Below are positions 8,131 through 16,594 of a DNA stretch of 64,000 nucleotides, piece after piece. Origin of the DNA: Longicatena caecimuris (lineage in GTDB: Bacteria; Bacillota_I; Bacilli_A; Erysipelotrichales; Erysipelotrichaceae). A program made the position numbers and the translations under genes. The stretch spans positions 1 through 64,000 of the forward strand of contig NZ_SMBP01000011.1 in NCBI RefSeq assembly GCF_004341945.1, written 5' to 3'. Position 1 is the first letter of the stretch. Each line of letters begins with the position of its first letter. The notes under the pieces were generated by a model. The model was not told the DNA's origin, did no database searches, and was given only the letters and a program-made list of their open reading frames with translations.

Positions 8131-9243
8131 CTACACCTCCTCAAGCATAGACAGACCCTCTTGCAAGAGCTGAATATCTTCATCACAAAGAGTTTCCTGA
8201 AACATGTCTTGAAAGTAGCGTTTCACGATATTGACATCATTTAATCCATCTAGTTGCTCAACATCCAATGAAATTTTACTCTTTATCTGCTCATTTTTCC
8301 CACTCAACTGTAAAAGTCCTGGATAATGTTCCTGAAAATAAGTCAGCATTTCATACGATACACACACATCTAACAATTGCAATTTTACATAGCCCTGTGG
8401 ATATCCGTCATCAACTTGTCTTAGCTGTTGCAGATATGATAAGCTGCCTTTTAGAACATAAAGGGGATGTAAAGGTTCTATGGTACGTGCATATACCTTT
8501 TGATTGCATGTATCATATAGCAGCACCTGTTTCTGCTGTTCAGCTTCTGAAAAAGAATACGGCAATAATGATCCACTGTAATATACATGTTCCCCAACCT
8601 TTTGAGGACGATGAAGATGCCCCAAAGCTACATAATCAAATTCTTCAAATAGTGTGGCAGGCACCAGATCACTGCCTCCCACACGAGCAAATCGATCACT
8701 TTCACATACACTGGAGCCCGCAATAAAAGCATGCGCTATTGCAACATGGCATAAATTTTTCTCCTTATGCAGATGAATATCTTCACAAATAATACGAAAA
8801 GCCTCTTCTTGTGTTGCACATGGTTGTTCATACACTTGAGCTACCTGTGCAGGATGTAAATAAGGAATTGGATAAAACATTGTATCTTTGATCCGTAATC
8901 CTTTGACCTTCTCTTCCAACTTGCCATAAATATGCAGTCCCATAGGTGCCAACAATTCTGCACAGGTAGCCAGGCGAACAGCCGAATCATGGTTACCGGC
9001 AATTACTATGACCTGCTTTAGTAATTCTAAGCATAACATGCTCATACAACGATTATAAAGTTCAATTGCTTCTTTGCTTGCCAAGGTCGTATCGTACACA
9101 TCTCCAGCAATTACGATTACATCCACATCTTCTTTCATAACGATTTTCTTTATTTGCCATAAAGCATATTTTTGATCTTCCAGTAAAGATACCTTATGCA
9201 AATCAATGCCCAGATGCCAATCCGCCGTATGTAATATTTTCAT
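8131..9243 (-). CDS. sbcD: SbcD nuclease subunit (Mre11-like)
   Basis: Metallophosphoesterase nuclease partner of SbcC. Metal-binding motifs are in order: D8-x-H10 in 'HTADWHLG', D48 in 'IAGDVYD', N84-H85-D86 in 'AGNHDS', and 'ALGHLHRP' further on. I use the start at 9243 rather than 9276: the shorter protein begins with the conserved Met-Lys-Ile-Leu-His and a GGGG element lies about 7 bases upstream, while the longer start has no ribosome site. First gene of the sbcD-sbcC-sirtuin operon. Bases 9244-9400 upstream are AT-rich; a TATAAT occurs at 9337-9342 on the minus strand but without a convincing -35. Confidence 0.94.
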   Translation of the reverse strand: MKILHTADWHLGIDLHKVSLLEDQKYALWQIKKIVMKEDVDVIVIAGDVYDTTLASKEAIELYNRCMSMLCLELLKQVIVIAGNHDSAVRLATCAELLAPMGLHIYGKLEEKVKGLRIKDTMFYPIPYLHPAQVAQVYEQPCATQEEAFRIICEDIHLHKEKNLCHVAIAHAFIAGSSVCESDRFARVGGSDLVPATLFEEFDYVALGHLHRPQKVGEHVYYSGSLLPYSFSEAEQQKQVLLYDTCNQKVYARTIEPLHPLYVLKGSLSYLQQLRQVDDGYPQGYVKLQLLDVCVSYEMLTYFQEHYPGLLQLSGKNEQIKSKISLDVEQLDGLNDVNIVKRYFQDMFQETLCDEDIQLLQEGLSMLEEV

Positions 9244-9407
9244 TGTGATACCCCGTTTCCTTTTATTTCTTCGCATTATTTTCGTCTAGTAAATCAAGAT
9301 GCCCTATTCTCATATTCTATTTGATAGCATTTTGATATTATATGCAAATAGGTATTCCTCTTTCTATTTGCTACCAGCTTACATCGTTTGACCCTTCTAT
9401 AAAAAAT

Positions 9408-9444
9408 TGAAAAAAGATGGCGAAAGATCCTCTCACACATCTTT
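9408..9444 (-). terminator. probable terminator after the anchored hypothetical gene
   Basis: Stem AAAGATG / CATCTTT with an 18-base loop, followed on the minus strand by TTTCAATTTTTT. It is 55 bases past the stop of the 9500-10270 gene. The large loop makes it only moderately convincing. Confidence 0.45.
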
Positions 9445-9499
9445 GTGAACTACGCATTGTAAAAAGCTGAGGAAACGCGGTCATTTTATCACGAACCAT

Positions 9500-10270
9500 T
9501 TAATTTTCATTAGGATTTGCCTGCGTTGCGTTTCCCTTTTCTAATGTAAAATCAACACTGTCATTAATATCCTCAAAAGCCCAGCGGATGGAAAATTGCT
9601 GATACTCGACTGGATATTCATACCATTGGAATTCATATGTTGTTTTCGCGATAATCATTCCATTTTCTTCTTTATATTTCGTATCAATATAATCCATACG
9701 ATTATAATTAATCGTATCATCCAACATGATCAATTTGGGCACCTTAACCGGATGTTCCTTTTGATATTGATATGTTAGTGTTACTCTAGTACGTCCCTCT
9801 TCCTGCTTCACCTGTTGATCAAAACGAACGACATATTTCACAAATACATTTATTGTCTTTTTGATTTCCTTACCATTTGCCTGTGTAATGATCAAGGTAA
9901 AATCATTATCCCCTGTCGTTAAGCCATAGCTATCTCTTGGTAAAGTCCAAGAGCTATAGGAAGATACATCAATGGGATTATCCTTTGAATGATACAAATG
10001 AACACTTTCGATTTCAGTTTTTCCTGCAGAATAGCTCCAATGGAAATGAATTTGATCATCCATGCGATTATAGGTTCCTAAAAATTCGGTAATCATAGCA
10101 TCTTCTTGCGTAGGTTCTTCTTGTGTCGGTACATCAATCGGTGTATTGTTTTTCTCTACTAATTTCTGGGTTAGGATATAGATCGTTAAAGATAGGATGA
10201 TTAGCAATAAGACACTCAGCAGTAATACAAAAAATTTGTTTCTGCGAATAAACCCTTTTTCTTTATCCAT
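9500..10270 (-). CDS. membrane-anchored extracytoplasmic protein of unknown function
   Basis: I do not recognise the family. The protein has 256 residues: a short basic N-terminus, one strong membrane segment at about 12-34, an acidic Thr/Glu/Pro linker (45-56), then about 190 residues that look beta-rich and may form two Ig-like domains (one around 60-145 ending 'KKTINVFVKYVV', one around 150-245). There is no lipobox Cys, so it is probably a type II anchored protein facing outward. The start is backed by AGGAGGAG. It is a single gene between the sbcDC operon and the methionine importer, with no functional clue from neighbours. Confidence 0.75.
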   Translation of the reverse strand: MDKEKGFIRRNKFFVLLLSVLLLIILSLTIYILTQKLVEKNNTPIDVPTQEEPTQEDAMITEFLGTYNRMDDQIHFHWSYSAGKTEIESVHLYHSKDNPIDVSSYSSWTLPRDSYGLTTGDNDFTLIITQANGKEIKKTINVFVKYVVRFDQQVKQEEGRTRVTLTYQYQKEHPVKVPKLIMLDDTINYNRMDYIDTKYKEENGMIIAKTTYEFQWYEYPVEYQQFSIRWAFEDINDSVDFTLEKGNATQANPNEN

Positions 10271-10392
10271 ACGATCTCCTCCTGTTCATGTTTTTATTTA
10301 TTATACTGTTTTTTGGTGAAAAAAACCACTCTTTCTCATGCCTTTACAACAATTCCCTTAGCTTTTCCTAATAATGGCAGACGGCTCTTAAG

Positions 10393-10422
10393 AAAAAAAA
10401 GCATCCGTAATGGACACTTTTT
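10393..10422 (-). terminator. terminator of metN-metI-metQ
   Basis: AAAAAGTGTCC pairs with GGATGCTTTTT (two G-T wobbles) around a 5-base loop and runs into eight T on the minus strand, immediately after the metQ stop. Confidence 0.8.
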
Positions 10423-10426
10423 CAGC

Positions 10427-11248
10427 CTATTTTGTCGGAACTAAAGGCACGACAATCCCATGATATGTTTCGTCAATATAGTTTTTCACATCTTCTGTAT
10501 TTAAGGCATTGATCAATGCTTTAATTTTCTCATCATCTTTATGTGCTGTTTGTACAGCGATGATATTGCCATATGTTTTTGCAGCCTCACTGTCTTTTGA
10601 TTCGGTTGTAAGAACATTTTCACTGATTTTGGCATTTAAAGCATTATTCCCATTAACAACGGCATAGTCAACATCTTGAATGCTGGCTGCACATGTTTCT
10701 GCCTGCATCTCGATAATTTCGACTTTAACATTATATTTGGCGATATCGCTCTTTGTTGCATCTACACCTTTTCCATCCTTCAAAGTGATGATGTTATTAT
10801 CCGCTAATAATTTTAAAGCACGTCCACCATTGGTAGGATCGTTAGGTACTGAAATTTTCATACCATCTTTCACTTCATCCAATGATTTATGATTTACCGA
10901 ATAAATACCGATTGGTTCAAAGTGAACAGAGAACACACTTGTGATCTTATCTTGAGCACCCGCTTTTTTCGCCCAATCATCCATATATGGTTTGTGCTGG
11001 AAGAAGTTTGCATCCAGATCACCATCTACTAATGCCTGATTTGGTTTTACATAGTCTGTGAATTCCGTAATTTTCACCGTATAGCCTTCTTTTTCCAAAG
11101 CCGGCTGAATATGCTTAATAATTTCTGCATGAGGTGTTGTACTAGCACCAATACGCAATGTCTTATCTTCCTTACCTGTATCATCACTTTTTGCGCCGCA
11201 GCCTGCAAGTAAGACAACAGCTAAGAATCCTGCTACTAATTTTTTCAT
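10427..11248 (-). CDS. metQ: methionine ABC transporter substrate-binding lipoprotein
   Basis: Captures methionine outside the membrane and delivers it to MetI/MetN. A lipoprotein signal is clear with the lipobox 'LLAGC'. The NlpA/MetQ family body follows: 'LRIGASTTPHAEI', 'NFFQHKPYM', 'VPNDPTNGGRAL' and 'YAVVNGN'. I take the start at 11248 (Met-Lys-Lys-Leu-Val) because a GAGGG lies about 9 bases upstream; the longer start at 11287 would put a charged segment ahead of the signal peptide. Last gene of the operon; substrate specificity is supported by the T-box upstream of metN. Confidence 0.94.
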   Translation of the reverse strand: MKKLVAGFLAVVLLAGCGAKSDDTGKEDKTLRIGASTTPHAEIIKHIQPALEKEGYTVKITEFTDYVKPNQALVDGDLDANFFQHKPYMDDWAKKAGAQDKITSVFSVHFEPIGIYSVNHKSLDEVKDGMKISVPNDPTNGGRALKLLADNNIITLKDGKGVDATKSDIAKYNVKVEIIEMQAETCAASIQDVDYAVVNGNNALNAKISENVLTTESKDSEAAKTYGNIIAVQTAHKDDEKIKALINALNTEDVKNYIDETYHGIVVPLVPTK

Positions 11249-11363
11249 TGTTTTTTCCCTCTTTCTTTCTATTTTTTTATATTTCATCCAAACCTGCCTG
11301 ACAGGTACAACACATTCGACAGATTCGGCTTCCTTGTTTTAATATATGTTTCATATTTCACCT

Positions 11364-12044
11364 CTAATGGGTGGTTTTCCGGATTAAGATATTTCCTACA
11401 CCCTGAATCGTTGTCGTAATCAACAATAAGATAATCACACAAACATAAGTCACATCATTTTGCATACTATTATAACCATAGCGAATAGCAAAATCACCGA
11501 TGCCACCACCGCCGACAGCACCGACCATGGTGATCAAACCAATCAGTGAAATCAAGGTGATCGTTGTTGCACGTATAATGCCAGGAATACTTTCTTTCAA
11601 ATATACCCGAAAGATAATTTCCATTGGCGAGCTTCCCATTGCCTGACTGGCTTCAATTAATCCGCGATCGATTTCAGCCAATGCACTCTCTACCTGACGG
11701 GCAAAAAAAGGAATCGTTCCTACCATTAAAGGAAACAAAGCTCCGCGCAAACCAATCGTCGTTCCCGCAATAATGCGTGTCATTGGCCCTAAGAAGAAAA
11801 TCAAGATAACAAAGGGAATCGCACGAAACAAATCAATAATTTTTCCCAAAATGAAATAAATCACTTTATTCTCTAAAATATCACCACGTCTTGTAACAGT
11901 TAAAATAACACCAAATAATGTACCAAAAATAAAGGATACAGCACCGGTAATTCCCAACATGATAAAGAAGTCAAGAATGGCTTGCCAGAATTCCGGAAGT
12001 TTATTCATAATGTTTGGAATTAAATCATTTAGTACTTCTAACAT
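11364..12044 (-). CDS. metI: methionine ABC transporter permease
   Basis: Membrane channel of the MetNIQ importer. It has 226 residues with about five membrane segments and the coupling-helix region 'ALAEIDRGLIEASQAMGSSP' that contacts the ATPase. 'RAIPFVILIFFLGP' and 'GAVGGGGIGDFAIRYGY' are typical of MetI. Its start overlaps the end of metN by 7 bases with GAGGTG upstream, and metQ follows after 115 bases. Confidence 0.95.
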   Translation of the reverse strand: MLEVLNDLIPNIMNKLPEFWQAILDFFIMLGITGAVSFIFGTLFGVILTVTRRGDILENKVIYFILGKIIDLFRAIPFVILIFFLGPMTRIIAGTTIGLRGALFPLMVGTIPFFARQVESALAEIDRGLIEASQAMGSSPMEIIFRVYLKESIPGIIRATTITLISLIGLITMVGAVGGGGIGDFAIRYGYNSMQNDVTYVCVIILLLITTTIQGVGNILIRKTTH

Positions 12045-13072
12045 TCTTTCAGCACCTCAACTTTCACATCATGTTTTTCCATATAAGCAATTGCATTTTG
12101 AATATCTTCTTTTTGGCCACCAAAGATTACAACCAAATCTCCTAATGGGCTGTCTTTGATGATTTCTACATTGCCAAAGATGATATTCGTATCCACATGG
12201 AAATCACGGGAGATTTCGGATATTAACGCCTTCGAAGTATTTACCGCATCATAATTTAATTTCACTAGATGCTGTCCTGGTTTTAATTCTGTTAATGCAC
12301 TACCCTCATCTACCATTTCGTAAATACGGGATATATTGCTTGTAGTCGCAATGAAATCTTTGGTTACCTTCGCCTGTGGTTTACAGAAAACTTCTAAGAT
12401 ATTTCCTTCTTCTATGACTTTACCTTTTTCCATTACCGCAACACGGTCGCAAATTTCTTTTATAACAGCCATTTCATGAGTAATCAAAACGATGGTAATC
12501 CCCAGTTTTTCATTTACCTGTTTTAATAATTTCAAAATGCTCTTCGTCGTTTGCGGATCTAAGGCACTGGTTGCCTCATCGCATAATAAGACCTTTGGAT
12601 CATTTGCCAAGGCCCTGGCAATTGCCACGCGTTGTTTCTGTCCACCGCTTAACTGTGATGGATACGCATCTTTTTTATCGCCTAAATCGACTAATTCTAA
12701 TAATGAAGTGATTTTCTTATCCATTTCCTCTTTTGATAAGCCACTCCCCTTTAATGGAAAGGCGATATTTTGATATACGGTACGTGAACGCATCAAGTTA
12801 AAATGCTGAAAGATCATACCGATTTTCTTACGCACCTCACGTAATGCCTTTTCACTCATTTTCGTCAATTCCTCGTCGTCAATCCAAACTTTGCCGTTGC
12901 TAGGGCGTTCCAACAGATTGATACAACGTACCAAGGTCGATTTACCGGCACCGCTGAAACCAATGATGCCAAAGATTTCACCATCCTGGATTTCCAGATT
13001 GACCTCTTTTACTGCATGCACATCACCAGAAACGGTATCAAATGTTTTACTGACATGCTCTAAACGAATCAT
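12038..13072 (-). CDS. metN: methionine ABC transporter ATP-binding protein
   Basis: ATPase of the importer, 344 residues. Walker A 'GFSGAGKST' at 38-46, signature 'LSGGQKQR', Walker B 'VLLCDEATSALD'. The last 80-90 residues form the NIL domain that binds methionine and gives feedback inhibition in MetN proteins. AAGGAGG precedes the ATG. First gene of the operon, directly behind the T-box leader. Confidence 0.96.
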   Translation of the reverse strand: MIRLEHVSKTFDTVSGDVHAVKEVNLEIQDGEIFGIIGFSGAGKSTLVRCINLLERPSNGKVWIDDEELTKMSEKALREVRKKIGMIFQHFNLMRSRTVYQNIAFPLKGSGLSKEEMDKKITSLLELVDLGDKKDAYPSQLSGGQKQRVAIARALANDPKVLLCDEATSALDPQTTKSILKLLKQVNEKLGITIVLITHEMAVIKEICDRVAVMEKGKVIEEGNILEVFCKPQAKVTKDFIATTSNISRIYEMVDEGSALTELKPGQHLVKLNYDAVNTSKALISEISRDFHVDTNIIFGNVEIIKDSPLGDLVVIFGGQKEDIQNAIAYMEKHDVKVEVLKEC

Positions 13073-13091
13073 CCAACTACCTCCTTCTTAT

Positions 13092-13370
13092 AAAAAAAAG
13101 CTCTCATCCATTAGGACGAAAGCTTGTGCTTATCGTGTTACCACCTAAATTCACCCATCTTTTGCAAGATAGATCTCATCAAGTACGCCTTCAAACAGAA
13201 AGTTATACTCTATCGCTGTAACGAGCGAACACGTCATAGCCTAAACGTTCTTCGACCATGCGACTCCAAGACCATTTTCAACAGCTTCGCTTTATCCTCT
13301 TGCACCAAATGAGAACTCTCTGAGAAAGTATACACTGTCTACTCTTCTTTTCTACGTCATTTTGTTTACG
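13092..13370 (-). promoter_or_regulatory. T-box riboswitch, probably tRNA-Met responsive
   Basis: The minus-strand leader of metN has the T-box sequence AGGTGGTAACACG at 13134-13146, which pairs with uncharged tRNA-NCCA. A terminator follows: stem around AAGCTTTCGTCC / GGATGAGAGCTT at 13100-13126, then eight T. Upstream, Stem I shows AGTAGA at its base and the distal AGAGAG with GGTGCAAG. In the 3' side of Stem I the run GAAAATGG offers the specifier ATG at 13273-13275, consistent with methionine and with the gene controlled. The specifier reading is by eye; a covariance-model fit would settle it. Confidence 0.9.
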
Positions 13371-13376
13371 TGAATA

Positions 13377-13405
13377 ATGTTACTTTATTTTCCTAGATTC
13401 GTCAA
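13377..13405 (-). promoter_or_regulatory. promoter of the met T-box transcript
   Basis: TTGACG (13400-13405), 17-base spacer, TAACAT (13377-13382). Predicted transcription starts near 13370, right before Stem I. The -35 lies within the last codons of the small reading frame 13380-13619. Confidence 0.65.
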
Positions 13406-13619
13406 GTGAAATAAAACAAAATTCTGAATTATTCCAAATAAACGCTTCTTCAAACGTTTTGTTTACTGTCACACATAAGATTGCCACCAATATAGCTTTC
13501 GGATAAAACGAACCTATTTCAATTGGAAAAACCATATAGCGAGACACTTTGCTCATACCAACAAAAGCATATACGACACAATAATGATGTTGATTCACTC
13601 TTATTTCATCGTACAACAC
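13380..13619 (-). CDS. possible small hypothetical protein
   Basis: A 79-codon frame overlapping the end of the preceding gene by 14 bases. Its first codon is GTG and no ribosome site stands near it; coupling to the gene upstream is the only likely way to translate it. It carries one moderately hydrophobic stretch (FYPKAILVAILCVTV). It overlaps the promoter of the met operon. I do not recognise it and it may not be a gene. Confidence 0.35.
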   Translation of the reverse strand: MLYDEIRVNQHHYCVVYAFVGMSKVSRYMVFPIEIGSFYPKAILVAILCVTVNKTFEEAFIWNNSEFCFISLDESRKIK

Positions 13620-13947
13620 AGAGGAAAGTTCCTGTCACTAACCAGTATAAGAAGTAAACAGCATTGACTCCAAAAATAATGACAAAGAAAAAATTGCTTT
13701 TCTTTCGAGTGTAATAAAATTGCGCCAAATTATATAAAAACATGCCTATTTGGGCAAAGCTATGAAGATAATAATAGCGATCTGTATATGGCGGCCCTAT
13801 AAGCCAAACCACAACATCATATACAATCAACACACTCATAATAACACGAAAGCTCCATGAACTGGAACGCTCATCCAAATAGGTTATTCGCTCATCACCA
13901 TGCTGATTCTCTTTGCGCGCTTTCTGCAATAGCTCTTCTTTCTCCAT
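13606..13947 (-). CDS. small multi-span membrane protein (DUF6442-like)
   Basis: 113 residues. The charged N-terminus 'MEKEELLQKARKENQHGDER' resembles the DUF6442 family of small Bacillota membrane proteins; this assignment is from memory. Three hydrophobic segments lie at about 33-50, 63-78 and 86-107. AGGGG sits 9 bases before the ATG. Such proteins often accompany a small HTH regulator, which is not seen here. Function unknown. Confidence 0.65.
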   Translation of the reverse strand: MEKEELLQKARKENQHGDERITYLDERSSSWSFRVIMSVLIVYDVVVWLIGPPYTDRYYYLHSFAQIGMFLYNLAQFYYTRKKSNFFFVIIFGVNAVYFLYWLVTGTFLCVVR

Positions 13948-14306
13948 GTCTTATTCCCCTGTCATTCTCCTATGATGTAGTATCATCGTATCCTTTATCA
14001 AACGTCAAATAAAGTTTAGCACATTTTAAAAGCTTATAGCAAGTGTACTTTGCATAACGCCATCCTTACACCCTTATGCATTGTTTACAAAAGACACATA
14101 AAAAGATAATAAAAGCAGCTATCTAGTTGTCGAAAGTTTTCTTATATCCAACAGCAAAAGAAGCATCGTCTAGCACAGAGAGAAAGCAAAGCTTATGGAA
14201 AAATCTTAGCCAAAGCAACATTTACCTTATTTTCACAGATAATAAAGAAAAGCGATTTGCTATAGCTGTAAATGCAATGCAAATAGCTTTAAAGAACTCT
14301 GTAATA
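13948..14306. other. intergenic stretch without a supported gene
   Basis: A TTGACG with a poor -10 (GATACT, 18-base spacer) around 13985-14015 on the minus strand could drive the 113-residue gene. A 60-codon plus-strand frame at 14127-14309 starts with TTG, has no ribosome site and looks like noise. Nothing else is apparent. Confidence 0.5.
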
Positions 14307-14329
14307 TAAAATCCGCCCCTAAGACGGAT
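14307..14329 (-). terminator. terminator after the telokin-like gene
   Basis: Stem ATCCGTC / GGCGGAT (one G-T pair) with a 5-base loop, followed on the minus strand by TTTATATTA. It directly abuts the stop of the 14331-14795 gene. Confidence 0.65.
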
Positions 14330-14330
14330 C

Positions 14331-14795
14331 TTACCCTATTTTATATTTAAGCTTGTACGTTTTCCCCTCACTTTCATCATCAAAATATTCCGTATAGCTA
14401 AAGATGATTTTTTTTGCTGTAGATGAAATGATAAAGATCAAAGAGCCATATATTTCTTCCATTGGTTTTAACGCATATTCATCAGGAAGCTGATTTTTTA
14501 CACCAAAATAATCTTCTGCTTCGAATGGGCCTTCCTCATCAAAAGTTATCATAAAGTCATCCTTATACATATTTAATATTTCATTTGTTATATTTTTGAT
14601 GCGGACATGCAGCATTAGAAACTGCGCTTGCTCCTCAACTACAAAATCTTTTAATTCCTTACCCGGTAATTCAATTTTTGTCACCTTGCAAGTAAAAAAG
14701 ATTGTTTGAAATTCATTAATGAGAGCCTGATTAGGACAATAATCACCTGTCAGAAGCACATTCTGTTTTTCCTTTTCATGTTGTATGATTTCCAC
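14331..14795 (-). CDS. hypothetical protein with DUF4352-like (telokin) fold
   Basis: 154 residues without signal peptide or membrane segment. The pattern 'LMLHVRIKNITNEILNMY', then an acidic 'FEAEDYFG' and 'GSLIFIISSTAKKIIFSY' follows the strand order of DUF4352 immunoprotective/telokin-like domains, which are normally secreted and follow a lipobox; here the export signal is missing. It starts with GTG, supported by AGAGGTG seven bases upstream. Family call is a pattern judgement. It is about 60 bases downstream of the amidohydrolase-like gene and may share its transcript. Confidence 0.6.
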   Translation of the reverse strand: MEIIQHEKEKQNVLLTGDYCPNQALINEFQTIFFTCKVTKIELPGKELKDFVVEEQAQFLMLHVRIKNITNEILNMYKDDFMITFDEEGPFEAEDYFGVKNQLPDEYALKPMEEIYGSLIFIISSTAKKIIFSYTEYFDDESEGKTYKLKYKIG

Positions 14796-14855
14796 TTGTT
14801 TTCACCTCTCTAACATACTATATGACGAAGAGCTGAAAAACTGTCGAACTTTGTG

Positions 14856-15584
14856 TTATATGAGCAGATTTGGATAGATGCGGACACCTTTCTTCACGAT
14901 TTGCGTTATATGATTCTCATATAAACCTTGAAACAGATGTGATAAAGAATTACCATGACAAATCAAGATATCCGCCTGTTTTCCTTTTTTTAATACACCA
15001 ACATGGGGTAATTGTAGCGCTTTAGCAGGATAGCATGTCAATGCCTTTAAAAGCAATAAGGCATCCATGCCCTGCTTGATATGTAGCAACTGTGCCAGCA
15101 ATAATGGATCCTGCATGATGAAATGGTTATCTCTGGTACTAATACAGAACCGTTTTTTGGTATATTTTGTTGATGCTTTGATAATAGCATTCCCATATAG
15201 AATAGGATAGGTCAATGCTTGTTTGGGGACAATATCCATTTCAAGAAAGGATTGTGCATGGCTATCCATCGCCATCGTTAAGACCCCATGCTGCATATAC
15301 TGCATGCGATATTCTTGCAACTTTCTGGTTTTATTCCATTCATCACATGCAGGGTAAACTGCATCAGTTTCAATAAATGCTGGAATCGCAAAATGACTGC
15401 GTCCTTCTAAGATTCGCGTATCTTTATCCAAAAGATGTGTATAGCTTCCCTCACCGATTTCCAATATGACATCATGATGCATTGCCAAATAGGCGTGTGA
15501 ATAAATAACATCTTTTTGTTTAATTGTTTGCATAGTATAAATTTTCTCAAGATTTGTAATGAGTAACGTTGCTTTTTTCTTCAT
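14856..15584 (-). CDS. shortened amidohydrolase-superfamily protein without metal site
   Basis: 242 residues, against roughly 400 for typical imidazolonepropionase-like amidohydrolases. The N-terminal beta sandwich ends in 'IPAFIETDAVYP' (67-78), where the family has PGFIDxHxH: both metal His are replaced (Asp74, Val76). The C-terminal landmark is well kept: 'ALLLLKALTCYPAKALQL', then 'GVLKKGKQADILI'. The middle of the barrel is largely missing and the expected internal metal ligands cannot be found. The frame is intact and AAGGAGAATTC precedes the ATG. So it looks like an expressed non-catalytic relative, or a decaying gene. It diverges from the hydrolase gene at 15679. Confidence 0.65.
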   Translation of the reverse strand: MKKKATLLITNLEKIYTMQTIKQKDVIYSHAYLAMHHDVILEIGEGSYTHLLDKDTRILEGRSHFAIPAFIETDAVYPACDEWNKTRKLQEYRMQYMQHGVLTMAMDSHAQSFLEMDIVPKQALTYPILYGNAIIKASTKYTKKRFCISTRDNHFIMQDPLLLAQLLHIKQGMDALLLLKALTCYPAKALQLPHVGVLKKGKQADILICHGNSLSHLFQGLYENHITQIVKKGVRIYPNLLI

Positions 15585-15646
15585 GAATTCTCCTTATAGA
15601 CTTCTCTTATTATATGACAATTTCACACAGAAAGAAAAGTAAATTA

Positions 15647-15655
15647 TGATATAAT
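15647..15655 (+). promoter_or_regulatory. extended -10 promoter of the hydrolase gene
   Basis: TGATATAAT, that is a TG-n motif joined to a perfect TATAAT (15650-15655), with no good -35. The start codon follows 23 bases later after AAAGGAGG. Confidence 0.6.
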
Positions 15656-15678
15656 TAAACAAGTAAAGGAGGGATGTT

Positions 15679-16521
15679 ATGTTTGATTGGCTAAAAAAAC
15701 ACTTCGAGAAAGAGAATCTAGCAACAACCCCAAAAACAAAGCCTGTAATCCTAACAATTCATGGCTATGGAAGAAGACGTAAACATGAATTTGATAATCT
15801 TGCCTTATGGGGTAAAAAAGATGGATATGATATCGTCCAGTTTGATATGTATGATTTATTTGATGAAGAAGATCATGATTGGATGTGCTGGGTACAACGT
15901 GCAAAAGATCAGCTAGATCAATATAAAAAAACAAATCGCGATATTTACCTAGTGGGCTTTTCTATGGGCGGTGTTATAGCTTCTTATTTAGCCGCTATGG
16001 TACCTGTAAAAAAATTAGTTTTACTTGCGCCGGCATTTAGCTATATAAATATGGATATGATTACGGATGCGATCACCAAATCGGCAATTTCTTTATGGAC
16101 CAATGATAAAAAAGAAGAAATACAACTTCCCCGTTCCTTTTATAGTGCTTTTAGTGAACTCATTAAAAACCTTAAAAAGTATATTACAAAGGTTGATTGC
16201 CCAATCTTATTTCTACATGGTGATGAAGATGAAGTTATCTCAATCAAAAGCTCCATAAATGCATACGATAAAGTCCCACATGAACGTAAAAAGCTCATTA
16301 TTCTTCACGAAGGACATCATCGTCTTTTGATGGATGAAAAAGTAAACTGGGAAGCTTATCAAATTATGAAATTATTTTTTGATGATCATCTATTAAATGA
16401 ACAAAAAATAGAGATGGCAGAAGATATCATGGATAAGCTAATTGAAAAGAAACATCGCTTGGATGCTGAAAAAGAAAACTTAAAACAAGTGACGATACAT
16501 GAGGAATCGGTTACATCGTAA
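15679..16521 (+). CDS. alpha/beta hydrolase (serine esterase-like)
   Basis: 280 residues, cytoplasmic, no signal peptide. An oxyanion 'HGYG' near 30, nucleophile elbow 'GFSMGG' near 95 (Ser nucleophile), acid candidate in 'LHGDEDEVI', and a terminal His in 'LHEGHHRLL' fit the catalytic triad of the family. The last 45 residues are charged and helical, extending beyond the hydrolase core. AAAGGAGG lies just upstream of the ATG. Substrate unknown. The stop codon lies inside the terminator stem. Confidence 0.88.
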   Translation: MFDWLKKHFEKENLATTPKTKPVILTIHGYGRRRKHEFDNLALWGKKDGYDIVQFDMYDLFDEEDHDWMCWVQRAKDQLDQYKKTNRDIYLVGFSMGGVIASYLAAMVPVKKLVLLAPAFSYINMDMITDAITKSAISLWTNDKKEEIQLPRSFYSAFSELIKNLKKYITKVDCPILFLHGDEDEVISIKSSINAYDKVPHERKKLIILHEGHHRLLMDEKVNWEAYQIMKLFFDDHLLNEQKIEMAEDIMDKLIEKKHRLDAEKENLKQVTIHEESVTS

Positions 16522-16536
16522 TCGATTCCTTTTTCC
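16502..16536 (+). terminator. terminator overlapping the hydrolase stop codon
   Basis: A 13-bp stem AGGAATCGGTTAC / GTAATCGATTCCT (one G-T pair) with a 3-base loop, then TTTTTCC. The TAA stop is within the 3' arm, so the last codons double as terminator. Confidence 0.85.
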
Positions 16537-16565
16537 TTAAAGAAGTGATCATGTAAATAATATTA

Positions 16566-16592
16566 TAAAGAAAAGGAAGGATGCCCTTCCTT
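16566..16592 (-). terminator. terminator of the large surface protein gene
   Basis: Perfect 8-bp stem AAGGAAGG / CCTTCCTT with a 4-base loop, followed by TTCTTTATA on the minus strand, directly after the stop. Confidence 0.75.
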
Positions 16593-16594
16593 AA

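Noticed and set aside
5195-8244. Many long plus-strand frames opposite sbcC and sbcD
   Set aside because: They mirror a well-supported minus-strand gene with CAG/CAA-rich codons, lack ribosome sites and have low-complexity Cys/Leu/Val composition.
14127-14309. 60-codon plus-strand frame
   Set aside because: TTG start, no ribosome site, no recognisable pattern and ends in the terminator of a minus-strand gene.
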